From assembly GCA_001931875.2 (NCBI GenBank), contig MSJH02000835.1:1-63578 (forward strand): 63,578 nucleotides of DNA, written 5' to 3'. Of the stretch, positions 52,049-63,578 are shown piece by piece. Both the position numbers and the translations under genes were made by a program. The stretch is from Byssochlamys sp. IMV 00236. Its lineage: Eukaryota; Ascomycota; Eurotiomycetes; Eurotiales; Thermoascaceae. Below the pieces are notes generated by a model. The model made no database searches. It was not told where the DNA came from and saw only the letters and a list, made by a program, of their open reading frames with translations. The first letter of the stretch is position 1; every line of letters starts with the position of its first letter.

Positions 52049-52397
52049 AATAGCTTATTACTACTATTTTAAATCTTATTAATTTAAAAGATAAAGATTT
52101 TTTACCGCTAGGTTTTTAATCTAAGTTTTATAAACTTAGGCTTATAATTAGTTAAAAAGAATAAATCTAACTATAGTAAGATCTATTACTAATTACTAGA
52201 AGTAGGAGATAATTTAAGATTAAAGGGACTTAACTATTATAGCAGAACAATAGATAATATTATTATTATTCTTTTTAAGAGGTTTATTCTCGCGCTATAT
52301 TATTAGAAATATTTAAACTACTCTTTTAATAATAGTACGTAACTGCTAAGCTAATTATATCCCTTAATACGCTAGTCTTAACTGCTATATTATAATA
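52049..52397 (-). mobile_element. C2-B fragment, part 3, with 5' LTR
   Basis: It is the right end of C2-B: gag leader, presumed primer-binding motif, then the C2 5' LTR on the minus strand (52150-52397, 248 bp). This LTR is the least mutated C2 copy, keeping CTCGCGCTATATT and CATAAT-free CGTAACTGC stretches. It abuts gypsy integrase sequence at 52398, so C2-B was inserted in a gypsy element. Confidence 0.85.
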
Positions 52398-52900
52398 CTA
52401 TAGATAATAAGAGTTTACTATAAAAATAAGATAAGATTTATATTCTAGATAAATATTTACTAAAATAAGAATTACTATAAATTTATTATAATAATTTATA
52501 TACTAGCTATTAAGAAGTTAAAATTACTAAAAAACTATTTAAGTAGAAATTTTATTAGCTAAGTATAAGATAAATTATATAAGAATATATAAAGTCCTAT
52601 AATATCTATAAAAGGAACTAAATTCTTAAATATAAATTCTATAAATAGTTAAATTTACTGCTTATAGTAAAGAGACCCTAGTAAAATATATTAATAAACT
52701 TTATTATTAGCTTACTACTATTATTTTAATAAAGAATTAAATATAACTTAATCTTAGTTGTTATAAATCGATTTACTAAAATAGCTTTATATATTTTAAC
52801 TTAAGAAATAATTATAGACTTAGCTAGCTTTATATAAACTAAATCTGTTAATTACTCGGCTAAAAAGACTATAATAATTATACTTAAGCGTAATTAAGCT
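52398..52900 (+). pseudogene. G3: gypsy integrase fragment
   Basis: Translated on the plus strand through stops, about 52640-52870 reads NFIISL (from a DFI-LP block), YNLILVVINRFTKIALYI and EIIIDLASFI, the core of a gypsy integrase (LVVVDRFSKMA type), with the first catalytic Asp positions changed to Asn. Its sequence is unlike G1 and G2, so it represents a third gypsy family. The rest of the element is missing or lies left of C2-B. Confidence 0.75.
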
Positions 52901-54095
52901 AGTATTAAATTATATAGCTTAATAATTAAAGTTCTTAAAAATTATTTTAGGGGCAGTAAGGCTTACGCCTTATAATAACTATAAAAAGATAAAGTTAAAA
53001 AGCTCTTTAAAAGAAGTAACTAGTTAAAACTAGCTAAACAAGATATAAGATAAGAGGTTAAAATATAAGTAAGTAGTAATTTATGTATAGTAGGTTTAAG
53101 GGTTAAGTTTAATAATTAATAAAATAAATTATTAATCTATTTAACTTTTATTCTCTAGAGAGATTATTTATTTATCTATTTAATTTACTAAGTTATTAAA
53201 TAACCTAGTTTTAATAGTTATATTATATAACTAGCTAATCTAATTATTATATATATATTTAATTATTTTATTATCTTTTTTCCGCGGCTAGGTAGTTCTG
53301 CTAATAACCTTAAATTATAGCCTTAGTAATTCGCTATAGCCTTATTTATAACAGGAAGTAGTGCTAACGATTAATATAAAGAATAATTTAAATATAGCTT
53401 AAGTCCCGCGCTATAGCCTAAATTTAAACTTAGCTTAAAACTTAATGCTTAATAGAAATTAAATACTATTAACTTTAAACTCTTTACTTTTATAACTTCT
53501 TTACTATAGTAAGCTACTTTTATAATAGCTAAAGCTATAAGAAATATAATTAAAGGAATATTAGATAGTAACTTAGCTGCCTTTATTAAGTTAATAAATA
53601 AAATAATTCTTAATCTAGAAACTATAGCTAATTTAAAAACTATAGTTAATTTAAAAATAGTAGCTAATTTAAGAATTATAATTAGTTAAATAACTATAGC
53701 TAAGCTTCTTAAACCTTATTAATACTAAGCTATAAATTTAAATACTTATTATTATTAATGCTATTATATAAATTAATATTTTATTTATAATACTTACTTA
53801 TTTTAAACTAAAATAATAAACTATACTGCTATATTACTTAAAGATAAATATAGAATAGCCTAGAAGTATAAACCTCTTATTATAACTATAATTTTATAAC
53901 AGGATTTTTAATAATAGTTATTAAATTATATTAAGAATTTAAAATATTAGTTATAGATAATAACTATATAATTTTATAAGTTAAAGTAATAATTAAAATA
54001 GATAGCTTAGAGCTTCCTTAATAAATTTAAACTTTACTAAGCTAAAATAGACCTAAATACTTTATTCTAGCTCGATTATTTATTTTAAACCTAGA
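52901..54095. other. Unassigned, moderately RIP-mutated DNA
   Basis: About 1.2 kb without an identifiable domain. It has local islands with CpG and CpA (CCGCGGCTAGG near 53281, AACAGGAAG near 53351, CCCGCGC near 53405). It could be the remaining 3' part and LTR of G3 or another element. A short in-frame repeat at 53618-53690 is described separately. Confidence 0.4.
53618..53690 (+). repeat. 18-bp tandem repeat with hexapeptide periodicity
   Basis: About four units of AAACTATAGCTAATTTAA. In one frame this reads LETIANLKTIVNLKIVANL, a regular six-residue pattern with no stop until just after the array. Nothing else in the surrounding frame is recognisable. Confidence 0.55.
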
Positions 54096-54234
54096 TCTTA
54101 AAGCTAATAAAAATGCTTAATTAAGGAACTATCTAGGAGCTAAGCTAAACTAATCTATCTGGCTACTACTTTACTAACTAAGCTAGCTGCTAGCGCGGGC
54201 GACTACTACTAAAGCCCCTAGGGGCACTAAAATA
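54096..54234 (-). repeat. C4-A 3' LTR (139 bp)
   Basis: A GC-rich LTR that stands out from its surroundings: GCTAGCGCGGGCGACTACTA and GCCCCTAGGGGCACTAAAAT. It is nearly identical to 58941-59079 and, inverted, to 63412-63550. Confidence 0.9.
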
Positions 54235-57200
54235 CCTCCTTTAACTACGCCGGCAGACAGTCTAATTACCTAATCGGGTAATTTATTTAATCGCTTTAGC
54301 GTCTAATTTCTTTAACTTTATAAGCTCCTAAAACTCTTTAAATTTAACCTAATTTAATAGCTTTATTAGGCCGTCTGTTAGATTTATTTTACTATTAATT
54401 TTCTGTAGTTTAATTATATTATTAGCTGCTATAGTTTAAATAAAGAAATAATAATTATCTAGCTATTTAGTAATAAGTTTATAATCCCTATTTTTAATTA
54501 AGATCGCGGCATTTACTATATTAGTCTAAATAGGTATAAGAATCTCTAGATCCTATTTAAGACCTAGGGTATAAGCTAGCTTTCTTATAAATATAGCTTC
54601 TTTTACTATAGAATTTAATGCGCAGAATTTAGTAATTATTATTAATAGAGCTATTATTTATTATTTCTTATTAGATTAGCTAATAAATACGCCTTTATAT
54701 AGGATTATAAATACTTTAATTAAAGTCCTATTAGGGTTATTTTAATAATTAATATTTATATAAACTTTAATATCTCTATTAGGATCTACTCCTAGTTTAA
54801 TACTATAATTAGAAGCTTAGCAGATATATTATAATAGATATTTTACTACTTTAATATCTTTATTATCTAAATTGCTTATCTTTTATTATAAATAGTTTAT
54901 AGCTTAAGCTAAGTTTAGCTATATTTTAATTGCTAACTAGCTTAACTTTTTAATAAGGATTTAATATTTAATTTTAATATCTTTATTAGCTAGTTCTTCT
55001 AAAGTCTTTAGTCTATATATAGATATTATAGAGACTTAGATTTTTATTAGTTTACTATTATAAAAGTTAAAGTTAGCTAAAATAACTAATATATAGCTAG
55101 CTTAGCTTATAATAATTATTCCCTATATTTAATCTTTATCTAGCTTGCAATCTAAAAAGTTAGAGAGTTTATTAAAGATCTTTATATTAAAGCAACTGTT
55201 TAAAGTTATAATAAAGATATTAATATTTTTTTTATAAATACTGCTATAAGTATATTATTAATATAGATAATAATATACTATTTCTTATCTAATATAAGGA
55301 TATAAAGATCTTCTTCTAATAGTATAAATCTTATCTTGCGAAGTTTATCTATAAATATTATATTTTATAAGTTAGTAAATTCCCGCAGTCTATATAGGGT
55401 ATAATAAAATAAATAGACTTAATATTTCTCTATAGTGAATTCTATTAGCTATTATATATATATTTACTTATTATTTAATAGGGCGTTTAAATAAGCTATA
55501 ATAATATTATATTAAATTTAATATAACCCGCATATAGTAATAAGGGTTAAAAATAGTTTAATAGCTATCTTACTTATTACTAGGCTATAATATTATTTAT
55601 ATCTAATAGTCTGCTAAAAGTTATTATAGACTACTTATCTAGCTCTATATTTTTTTAAAAAGCTATTAGTATTAATCTTAATATTATATATTTATTTACT
55701 TAAGAAGACTTTAATATCCTTATTATTAGAATAGAGAACTAATAACTAAGTTTATTTAACTTTAAGCTTCTATATTTAAATCTCTATAGCTTATTGCTAA
55801 TTATTAGCCTACGCAGATTTAACTACTTATTTATAGATATAGGGGATTTTAACTTTATAAGCTTATATAAGTTATAGTGCTAGAGCTGAGATATTATATT
55901 ATTTATTCTCTTTAGCCTTTATAGCTTTCTTTATTTAAGCTATTTAAATATTATAAGCTTATTTATCTCCTAGTTAGGATACTAGCTTCTTATTTTATAT
56001 AGAATATTATATTTCCTCTATTAGTTCCTTTATAAGTTATAGGCTAATTAGATTAATATTATTAGTATCTTTATGCTTTATAGAGCTAGTATTATAAAAT
56101 TCTTCTTATAGTAAATCTAGAGATATCGAGATATCTTTAGGTAATACTTAGTTAACTAGCTTATTTATCTAGGCATTTAGGTTACCTATAATAAATTAAA
56201 TAATATCTATATCTTATTATATTTTTAATAGTTATTATAATATCTATTATTTAATTTAGGGTATAAATAATAGGGTTCTAATATATTATTAAATAGTATC
56301 TTTAATTATTTAATAGATTAAATTAACTATTAATAGTTAATTCTTAATATACTATTTAAAAATAGGCATTTTTACTCCTCTTATATTTAGCGCTAAACCC
56401 TTTAATATAAGACTTTTTATAATTATAGGAATTAATAGATTATTAGAATCTTTAAAGAATATAATATCTTTAAAGTATTTAATCTTGCCTATTTCTAGGA
56501 TTTAGACTTTATAAATATAACTATTATCTCTCTTATATCTAATTAGGTAACTAATTTAAGCATAAGATATTATTTTAAATACTTGCTTCTTATCTTCTTT
56601 AAATATATAGAGATATATTTAATAACCCTAAACTTATAGATATTTTAGTAAGAGGTTTTTATTTAATATATTAAAATATCTTCTCTATTTTATAATAAGA
56701 GATTTAGTCTTATCTTTTTATAATAGTCTATTTATAATATAAATAATAATCTTAATTATAAATAGCTAGATATTCTCTAGGAGTCCTGAAGCTATTATTA
56801 TTATATAAGATAATAAGTTAAGATATTTTTTATAGCATTTTAAAGTGCTATTATTTTTTAAAATTTATAGAGATATTAGTTTAACCTTAAGGCCTTTAGC
56901 TTTAGCCTAAGATTTAAAGTTTAGAAATTCTCTTCTACTATTAATTCTCTAGTATTAGAGATAATATTCTATTAGTAAGATATTCTTAATCCCTTTAATA
57001 AAGGAGATTATATTTTAAAGCTTTATCTTTTAATTTTAATATATAGATAAATTAAGTTCTTATAATACTGTCTATAATAATAAGATAATTAGTATATTCT
57101 TAAACTTCCAGCGGCTTTATAGGCTAGATATCTATATAGAAGAATTCTATTAGTTATAATATATAGGGCTAAGAGTCTCTAAATATTAATTATTTTATCT

Positions 57201-58940
57201 TTACTATATAATATGCTTTATAATAGAAGTTAGTATTCTTAATAAATTTAATAGCCGTAGGGTTTAATTTAGTAATAGCTTTAAGCTTTATAATATTAAT
57301 ATATCTTATTCTCTTATATAAGAGCTTTAGTAATATTGCTAGTGTAATAATCTGCTTATAAAGCTTAAGCTATAAGATATCTTTATTCTTATATATATAT
57401 CTAATAATTTAATTAATATCTATATCTATTAGTTTATTATCTTAGGAGTTATATTATATTTTATATAATATTTTATTTTAAATTATAAAGAATAGGTAGT
57501 ATTTCTGCTTTAATATATATAGAGTATAGATAAGGATGCTATTTATACAATTACTATTAAGCTCTAGGTCTAGTCTAATAATACCTTTACCTTTACTTTT
57601 ACCTAGGATATTATTTATATAGTTATATTTATATTATTGCTTTTTATTATTAATAAAGTCTCTATACTTAATAAATTAAGACTTATTATTATATATATTT
57701 CTATATATTCCTAAGTCTGCTATCTAGCTAATAAATAAGATAAGTATTATTAAGACTACTATATCTATAAAGCTATTAAAATCCTTCTTCTCCTTATCCT
57801 ATTTCTATAAACTAGAGTTAATTTTCTTCTAATTTAAAAGAGTTTAAATATCTCTTAATAGGCGCTATTAATTAGGAACTTCTTCTTTAAAGTAATAATA
57901 ATCTGCAGAGTTATATTTAAGTATATAATAATATCTGTATTTACCTTTAAAATATAGTTTCTTATTATATATTTTATAAGCAAAATCTTAAGAGTCTTTA
58001 TTTAATAATAGGCCCTTTAATAGTCTGTTAGATTATCAGGTCTTTTAAATTAAAGCCCTATTCGCAGATATAGCTAAGACTACTTAAACACTCTTATAAG
58101 ATCTAGCTTAATTAATAGCTTTAAAGCTAAGTTGCTAGAATTCCTCTATTATTATATTTATTAGGGGCTTAATTTACTAAGACTATTAAATATAATAGGA
58201 GTTAATCTAGGCTAATAGTTTAGATTTAAGCTACTTAAACATTAATATTACTATATTAAAGGATAAAAGGGTTAAGCCTATATTATTTAATTTTATTATA
58301 TAATCTCTAAATTTAGTAATATATTATTTAATTATTTTATATTAAGATCTAGTTATAGTAATAGCTTACTAGAATATAAATAATCTGTCTTAAGCTAAGC
58401 TGCAGTTAATAATTTTCTTAATTGCTTTAATATATTTATCTATATACATTAGCTTATTAGGTATAATTCTAATAGTTTTAATTAACTTATAATTAATCTA
58501 ATTACTAATCTAGCTCTTTATTATTAAGCTAAGCTTTCTTTATTTCTTATAAGTCTTAGCTCTATTATAAAGTATAAGTTTTTTAATTAATATATTAATT
58601 AGGTCCTTATAATCTATAGTTCTAAGAACTTCTTTTATTAGCTAAAGCTAGTTATTATAATTGCTATTATTAATCAGTCGCTTAGCTATTATAAGTATTT
58701 TATCCTATAGGGTCTTTAGCAGCTTTAATCCTTAATAAATTATAATTACTAGTTAGGGGGTTAACTTAGTTAATAGTAGTATTAATATATTAAAGGGTTA
58801 TTCTGATTAGGGGTAAAGATCTATTAGTTTAACTCCTTATCTTAAATATTATTTAATTGAAGCTTTTTATTAAATTAAAGCTCTAAGATATTTAGCTTAT
58901 CTATTTAAAATAGTAATAAGGCTGAGCTGGGCTTATAACC
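54235..58940 (-). pseudogene. C4-A gag-pol remnant
   Basis: Minus-strand order from the right: gag (about 57600-58900), integrase (about 56100-57600), RT (about 54950-55600, with YVDD as YINN at 55253-55264), RNase H (about 54300-54800). It matches C4-B inverted. Stops are frequent but fewer than in C1. A hairpin, AATTACC-TAATCG-GGTAATT, lies at 54264-54283 between RNase H and the polypurine tract. Confidence 0.82.
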
Positions 58941-59079
58941 TCTTAGAGCTAATAAAGATACTTAATTAAGGAATTATTTAGGAGTTAAGCTAAACTAATC
59001 TATCTAGCTACTACTCTACTGATTAAGCTAGCTGCTAGCGCGGGCGACTACTACTAGAGCCCCTAGGGGCACTAAAACT
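58941..59079 (-). repeat. C4-A 5' LTR (139 bp), at the centre of the C4 near-palindrome
   Basis: Same length as the other two C4 LTRs. Its outer end reads ACTAAAACT where ACTAAAACA is expected, and C4-B sequence (CTTTATAAT) overlaps it by a few bases. The junction looks like a microhomology join, not a clean insertion. Confidence 0.85.
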
Positions 59080-62000
59080 TTATAATAAAGCTAAGGTCTA
59101 TAAAAAATAGAGGAAGCTTAGCTTAATAATAAAGAGCTAAATTAATAATTAGATTAACTATAAGCTAATTAAAACTATTAGAATTATATCTAATAAGTTA
59201 ATCTATATAGATAAATATATTAAAGCAATTAAGAAAATTATTAACTATAGTTTAGCTTAAGATAGACTATTTATATTCTAGTAAGCTATTATTATAACTA
59301 GATCTTAATATAGAATAATTAAATAATATATTATTAAATTTAAAGATTATATAATAAAATTAAATAATATAAGCTTAATTCTCTTACCCTTTAGTATAGT
59401 AATATTAATGCTTAAATAGCTTAAATTTAAACTATTAGCCTAGACTAACTCTTATTATATTTAATAATTTTAGTAAATTAAGCCCTTAATAAATATAATA
59501 ATAAAAGAATTCTAATAACTTAGCTTTAAAGCTATTAATTAAGCTAGATTCTATAAAAGTACTTAAATAGTCTTAGCTATATTTATAAATAGATCTCTAG
59601 CTTAAAAGACCTAATAATCTAATTTTAATAAATTATTAAAGGGCCAGCTATTAAATAAAGACCCTCTAGATTTTATTTATAAGATATATAATAAGAAACT
59701 ATATTTTAAAGGTAAATATAGATATTATTATATATTTAAATATAACTATAAATTATTATTACCTTAAAAAAAATTTTTAATTAATAGCGCCTATTAAAAG
59801 ATATTTAAATTTTATTAAATTAAAAAAAATTAACTCTAGTCTATAAAAATAGAATAAAAAAAAAGATTTTAATAATTTTATAGATATAACAGTCTTAGTA
59901 ATACTTATCTTACTTATTAGCTAAATAGCAGATTTAGGAGTATATAGAAATATATATAATAATAAGTCCTAGTTTATTAAGTATAAAGATTTTATTAATA
60001 ATAAAAAGTAATAATATAAATATAACTATATAAATAATATTTTAAATAAAAGTAAAGATAAAGATATTATTAGACTAAACCTAAAGCTTAATAATAATTA
60101 TATAAATAATATTCTTATCTATATTTTATATATGCTAAAGTAGAAATATTATCTATTTTTTATAATCTAAAATAAAATATTATATAAAATATAATATAAC
60201 TCCTAAGATAATAGACTAATAGATATAGATATTAATTAAGTTATTAGATATATATATAAAAATAGAGATATTTTATAGCTTAAGCTTTATAAGCAGATTA
60301 TTATATTAGTAATATTATTAAAGCTTCTATATAAAAAAATAAGATATATTAGTATTATAAAGTTTAAAGCTATTGCTAAATTAAACCCTATAACTATTTA
60401 ATTTACTAAAAATACTAATTTCTATTATAAAATATATTATATAATAAAGATAAAATAATTAATATCTAAAGACCTTTAACCCTATATATTATAATTAATA
60501 GAATTTTTTTATATAAATACTTAGCCTATAATGCTATTAAGAGTTTAAAAATATATTAATTATCTTATTATTATAGATAATATTATAAGAATTTAATTTA
60601 TCTATATATTAAAATTAAAAGATAAAGCTTTAAAATATATAATCTCTTTTATTAAAAGGATTAAGAATATCTTATTAATAAAATATTATCTTTAATATTA
60701 AAGAATTAATAGTAAAAAAAAATTTCTAAACTTTAAATCTTAAATTAAAGCTAAAGGCTTAAAAATTAAATTAATATCTTTATAAACCTTAAAAAGTAAT
60801 AATACTTTAAAATATTATAAAGAATATTTTAATTTATTAGCTTATATAATAATAATAGCTTTAAGATTCTTAAAAAATCTTTAGCTATTTATAATTAAAA
60901 CTGTTATTTATATTATAAATAGATTATTATAAAAAGATAAGACTAAATCTCTTATTATAAAATAGAGGAGATATTTTAATATATTAAATAAAAACCCCTT
61001 ATTAGAATACTTATAAGTTTAGGGCTATTAAGTATATCTCTATATATTTAAAAAAGATAGGAAGTAAGTATTTAAAATAATATCTTATACTTAAATTAAT
61101 TATCTAATTAAATATAAGAGAGATAATAGTTATATTTATAAGGTCTAGATCTTAAAAATAAGCAAGATTAAATATTCTAAAAATATTATATTCTTTAAGA
61201 ATCTTAATAATCTATTAATTCTTATAATTATAAAAAATCCTATATTAAAAGGTCTAGCGCTAAATATAGGGGGAATAGAAATACTTATTCTAAGATAATA
61301 TATTAAGAATTAACTATAAATAATTAACCTAATCTATTAAATAATTAAAGATATTATTTAGCAATATATTAGAACCCTATTATTTATATCTTAAATTAAA
61401 TAATAGATATTATAATAACTATTAGAAATATAATAAGATATAAATATTATTTAACTTACTATAGGTAATCTAAATATCTAAATAAATAAGCTAGTTAACT
61501 AAATATTATTTAAAGATATCTTAATATCTTTAGATCTATTATAAGAAGAATTTTATAATATTAATCTTATAAAGTATAAAGATATTAATAATACTAATTT
61601 AATTAGCCTATAATTTATAAAAAAATTAATAAAGGAAATATAATATCTTATATAAGATAGGAAGTTAATATCTTAACTAAAAAATAAGTAAGCTTATAAT
61701 ACTTAAATAGCTTAAATAAAAAAAGCTAAAAAGATTAAAAGGGGTAAATAATATAATATTTTAGCTCTAGTACTATAACCTATATAAGTTTATAAAATTA
61801 AGATCTCTTATATCTATAAATAAGCAGTTAAATTTATATAGGCTAATAATTAGCAATAAGCTATAAAGATTTAAATATAGAAGCTTAAAATTAAATAGAC
61901 TTAATTATTAATTCTCTATTTAGATAATAAAAATATTAAAGTTCTCCTAAAGAAATAAATATATAATATTAAGATTAATGCTAATAGCTTCCTAAAGGAA

Positions 62001-63411
62001 TATAAAGCTAAATAAGTAGTCTACAGTTATTTTTAATAGACTATTAGATATAAATAATATTATAGCCTAATAGTAAGTAAAATAGTTATTAAACTATTCT
62101 TAACCCTTATTATTATATATAGGTTATATTAAATTTAATATAATATTATTACAGCTTATTTAAATACTCTATTAAATAATAAATAAATCTATATATAATA
62201 ACTAATAACTTTTATTATAAAAGGATATTAAATCTGTTTATTTTACCGCGCTCTATATAGACTGCAGGAATCTACTAACTTATAGAATATAATACTTATA
62301 AATAAACTTTATAAGATTTATACTATTAAAAGAAAATCTCTATATCCTTATATTAAATAGAAAATAATATATTATTATTTATATTAATAATATGCTTATA
62401 ATAGCATTTATAAAGAAAAATATTAATATTTTTATTGTAACTTTAAATAATTACTTTAATATAAATATCTTTAGTAAATCCTCTAATTTTTTAAATTATA
62501 AGCTAGATAAAGATTAAATATAGAGAATAATTATTATAAGCTAAGCCAGCTATATATTAGCTATTTTAGCTAACTCTAGCTTCTATAATAATAAACTAAT
62601 AAAAATCTAAATCCCTTTAATATCTATATATAGACTAAAGACTTTAGAAGAGCTAGCTAATAAAGATATTAAAATTAAATATTAAACCCTTATTAGAAAA
62701 TTAAGCTAGTTAGCAATTAAAATATAACTAAACTTAGCCTAAGCTATAAACTATTTATAATAAAAAGTAAATAATCTAAATAATAAAAATATTAAAGCAG
62801 CAAAATATTTATTATAATATATTTATTAAGCTCTTAATTATAGTATTAAACTAGAAATAGATCTTAATAAAGGTATTAAAGTTTATATAAATGCTAGTTA
62901 TTAAGATAACTCTAATAGAATTTTAACTAAAGCATTTATAATCCTATATAAAGGCGCATCTATTAACTAGTCTAATAAGAAATAGCAAATAATAGCTCTA
63001 TTAATAATAATTATTAAATTCTGTATATTAGATTCTATAATAAAAGAAGCTATATTTATAAGAAAGCTAGCTTATATCTTAAATCTTAAATAAGATCTAG
63101 AGATCCCTATATCTATTTAGACTAATATAATAAATACCGCAATCTTAGTTAGAAATAGAGGTTATAAACCTATTACTAAATAGCTAGATAATTGCTATTT
63201 TTTTATTTAAACTACAGCAGCTAATAATACAATTAAACTATAGAAAATTAATAGTAAAATAAATCTAATAGACAGCCTAATAAAACTGCTAAACTAGATT
63301 AAATTTAAAGAGTTTTAGGAGCTTATAAAGTTAAGGAAACTAAACGCTAAAGCGATTAAATAAATTACCTGATTAGGCAATTAGACTATCTGCCGGCGCA
63401 GTTAAAGGGGG
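59080..63411 (+). pseudogene. C4-B gag-pol remnant
   Basis: Gag starts truncated at 59080. Integrase lies at about 60350-61400. RT lies at about 62000-62600, with an LYRL-ES and LYNKLYK-like block and the catalytic box as IYINNML (YINN 62380-62391). RNase H at about 62870-63310 has a readable end: NTAILVRNRGYKPITK, then LDNCYFFI and INLIDSLIKLLN (ADGLTKLL type). The purine tract GTTAAAGGGGG follows. Stops replace Gln codons in all domains. Confidence 0.88.
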
Positions 63412-63550
63412 TATTTTAGTGCCCCTAGAAGCTCCAGTAGTAGTCGCCCGCGCTAGCAGTTAGCTTAGTTAGCAGAGTAGTAGCCAGATAAATCAGTTCA
63501 GCTTAGCTCCTAGATAGTTTCTTAATTAAGTATCTTTATTAGCTCTAAGA
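63412..63550 (+). repeat. C4-B 3' LTR (139 bp)
   Basis: It begins TATTTTAGTGCCCCTAGAAG after the polypurine tract and ends TTAGCTCTAAGA. It keeps CAGTAGTAG, CCAGATAAATCAG and other CpA/TpG sites, so it is the least mutated of the three C4 LTRs. Confidence 0.9.
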
Positions 63551-63578
63551 TAATATTAATATATTTTATTCTCCTATA

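Larger units (their letters stand above)
54096..59079 (-). mobile_element. C4-A: complete RIP-inactivated copia element, minus strand
   Basis: 4,984 bp with 139-bp LTRs at 54096-54234 (3') and 58941-59079 (5'). Next to the 5' LTR is GGTTATAAGCCCAGCTCAGCC (minus strand), the presumed primer-binding site; next to the 3' LTR is AAAGGAGG, the polypurine tract. No TSD is visible (CTAGA left, TATAA right), and its 5' end abuts C4-B directly. Internal sequence is inverted relative to 59080-63411. Confidence 0.88.
59080..63550 (+). mobile_element. C4-B: 5'-truncated copia element, plus strand
   Basis: It matches C4-A inverted from the position corresponding to 58573 to its end. It lacks the 5' LTR, leader and first part of gag (about 500 bp) and ends with a complete 3' LTR (63412-63550). 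Window bases 63551-63578 are flanking AT-rich DNA. Confidence 0.88.

Noticed and set aside
54235..58940. Plus-strand gene in the first C4 arm
   Set aside because: All recognisable domains read on the minus strand and match C4-B inverted; plus-strand frames carry no family signal.
1..63578. Very low G+C suggested a mitochondrial genome, Plasmodium or a mollicute
   Set aside because: No mitochondrial, rRNA or housekeeping genes are present. The content is LTR retrotransposons with CpA/TpG loss on both strands, which is the RIP signature of filamentous fungi, not uniform AT bias.

Overview
The window is a gene-free block of fungal heterochromatin built almost entirely from nested transposable elements that repeat-induced point mutation (RIP) has converted to very AT-rich DNA (by eye about 15-20% G+C). 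CpA and TpG are nearly gone on both strands while CpT and CpC survive, reading frames are full of TAA/TAG, and paired copies differ by C/T and G/A transitions. Together with Ty3/gypsy chromodomain elements and Ty1/copia elements, this points to a filamentous ascomycete (Pezizomycotina). The species cannot be named from the sequence. I found no intact protein-coding gene, rRNA, tRNA or CRISPR array. A centromeric or other constitutive heterochromatin block is plausible but unproven.

Layout. 1-17740: a non-retroelement repeat (R1, copy 1) interrupted by a complete chromodomain gypsy element (G1, 91-6190) and a complete copia element (C1-A, 10210-16395). C1-A itself carries a 1.07-kb insertion (10950-12020) that contains a foldback structure with a nearly unmutated reverse-transcriptase fragment. 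17817-22480: a 3'-truncated minus-strand copia (C2-A) with a 514-bp inverted-repeat element (MITE1-A), then a plus-strand C2 3' end. 22481-23967: unclassified AT-rich DNA (R2). 23968-30875: a composite of two minus-strand C1 copies sharing one outer TSD, with a second small element (MITE2-A) inside. 30876-33733: R1 copy 2, which preserves the empty target site of G1. 33734-34251: MITE1-B at a junction between R1 and C2. 34252-52397: a C2 fragment (C2-B) split by gypsy G2 (34851-46498) and copia C1-B (46859-52048). G2 is itself split by copia C3 (37026-42363) and by MITE2-B (44971-45401). 52398-54095: a gypsy integrase remnant and unassigned DNA. 54096-63550: two copies of copia C4 in opposite orientation, forming a near-palindrome of about 9.4 kb.

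The boundaries are unusually well supported. G1, C1-A, C1-B, G2, C3 and the C1 composite each have matching LTR lengths and 5-bp target-site duplications, and several insertions can be checked against an uninterrupted copy elsewhere in the window. Everything long is heavily RIP-mutated. The short elements (MITE1, MITE2, the foldback island) retain CpA, TpG and CpG.

Most interesting: (1) two families of short inverted-repeat elements that stand out unmutated in saturated RIP DNA, with RIP-degraded relics of one of them nearby; (2) the foldback element carrying a gypsy RT fragment; (3) a possible protective effect of a 5' G on residual CpA/CpG sites; (4) repeat R1, unclassified, with a dispersed 14-17-bp motif and a 146-bp tandem array; (5) the C4 near-palindrome and the C1 composite as rearrangement products. 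I did not find a convincing new protein-coding or RNA-guided system.
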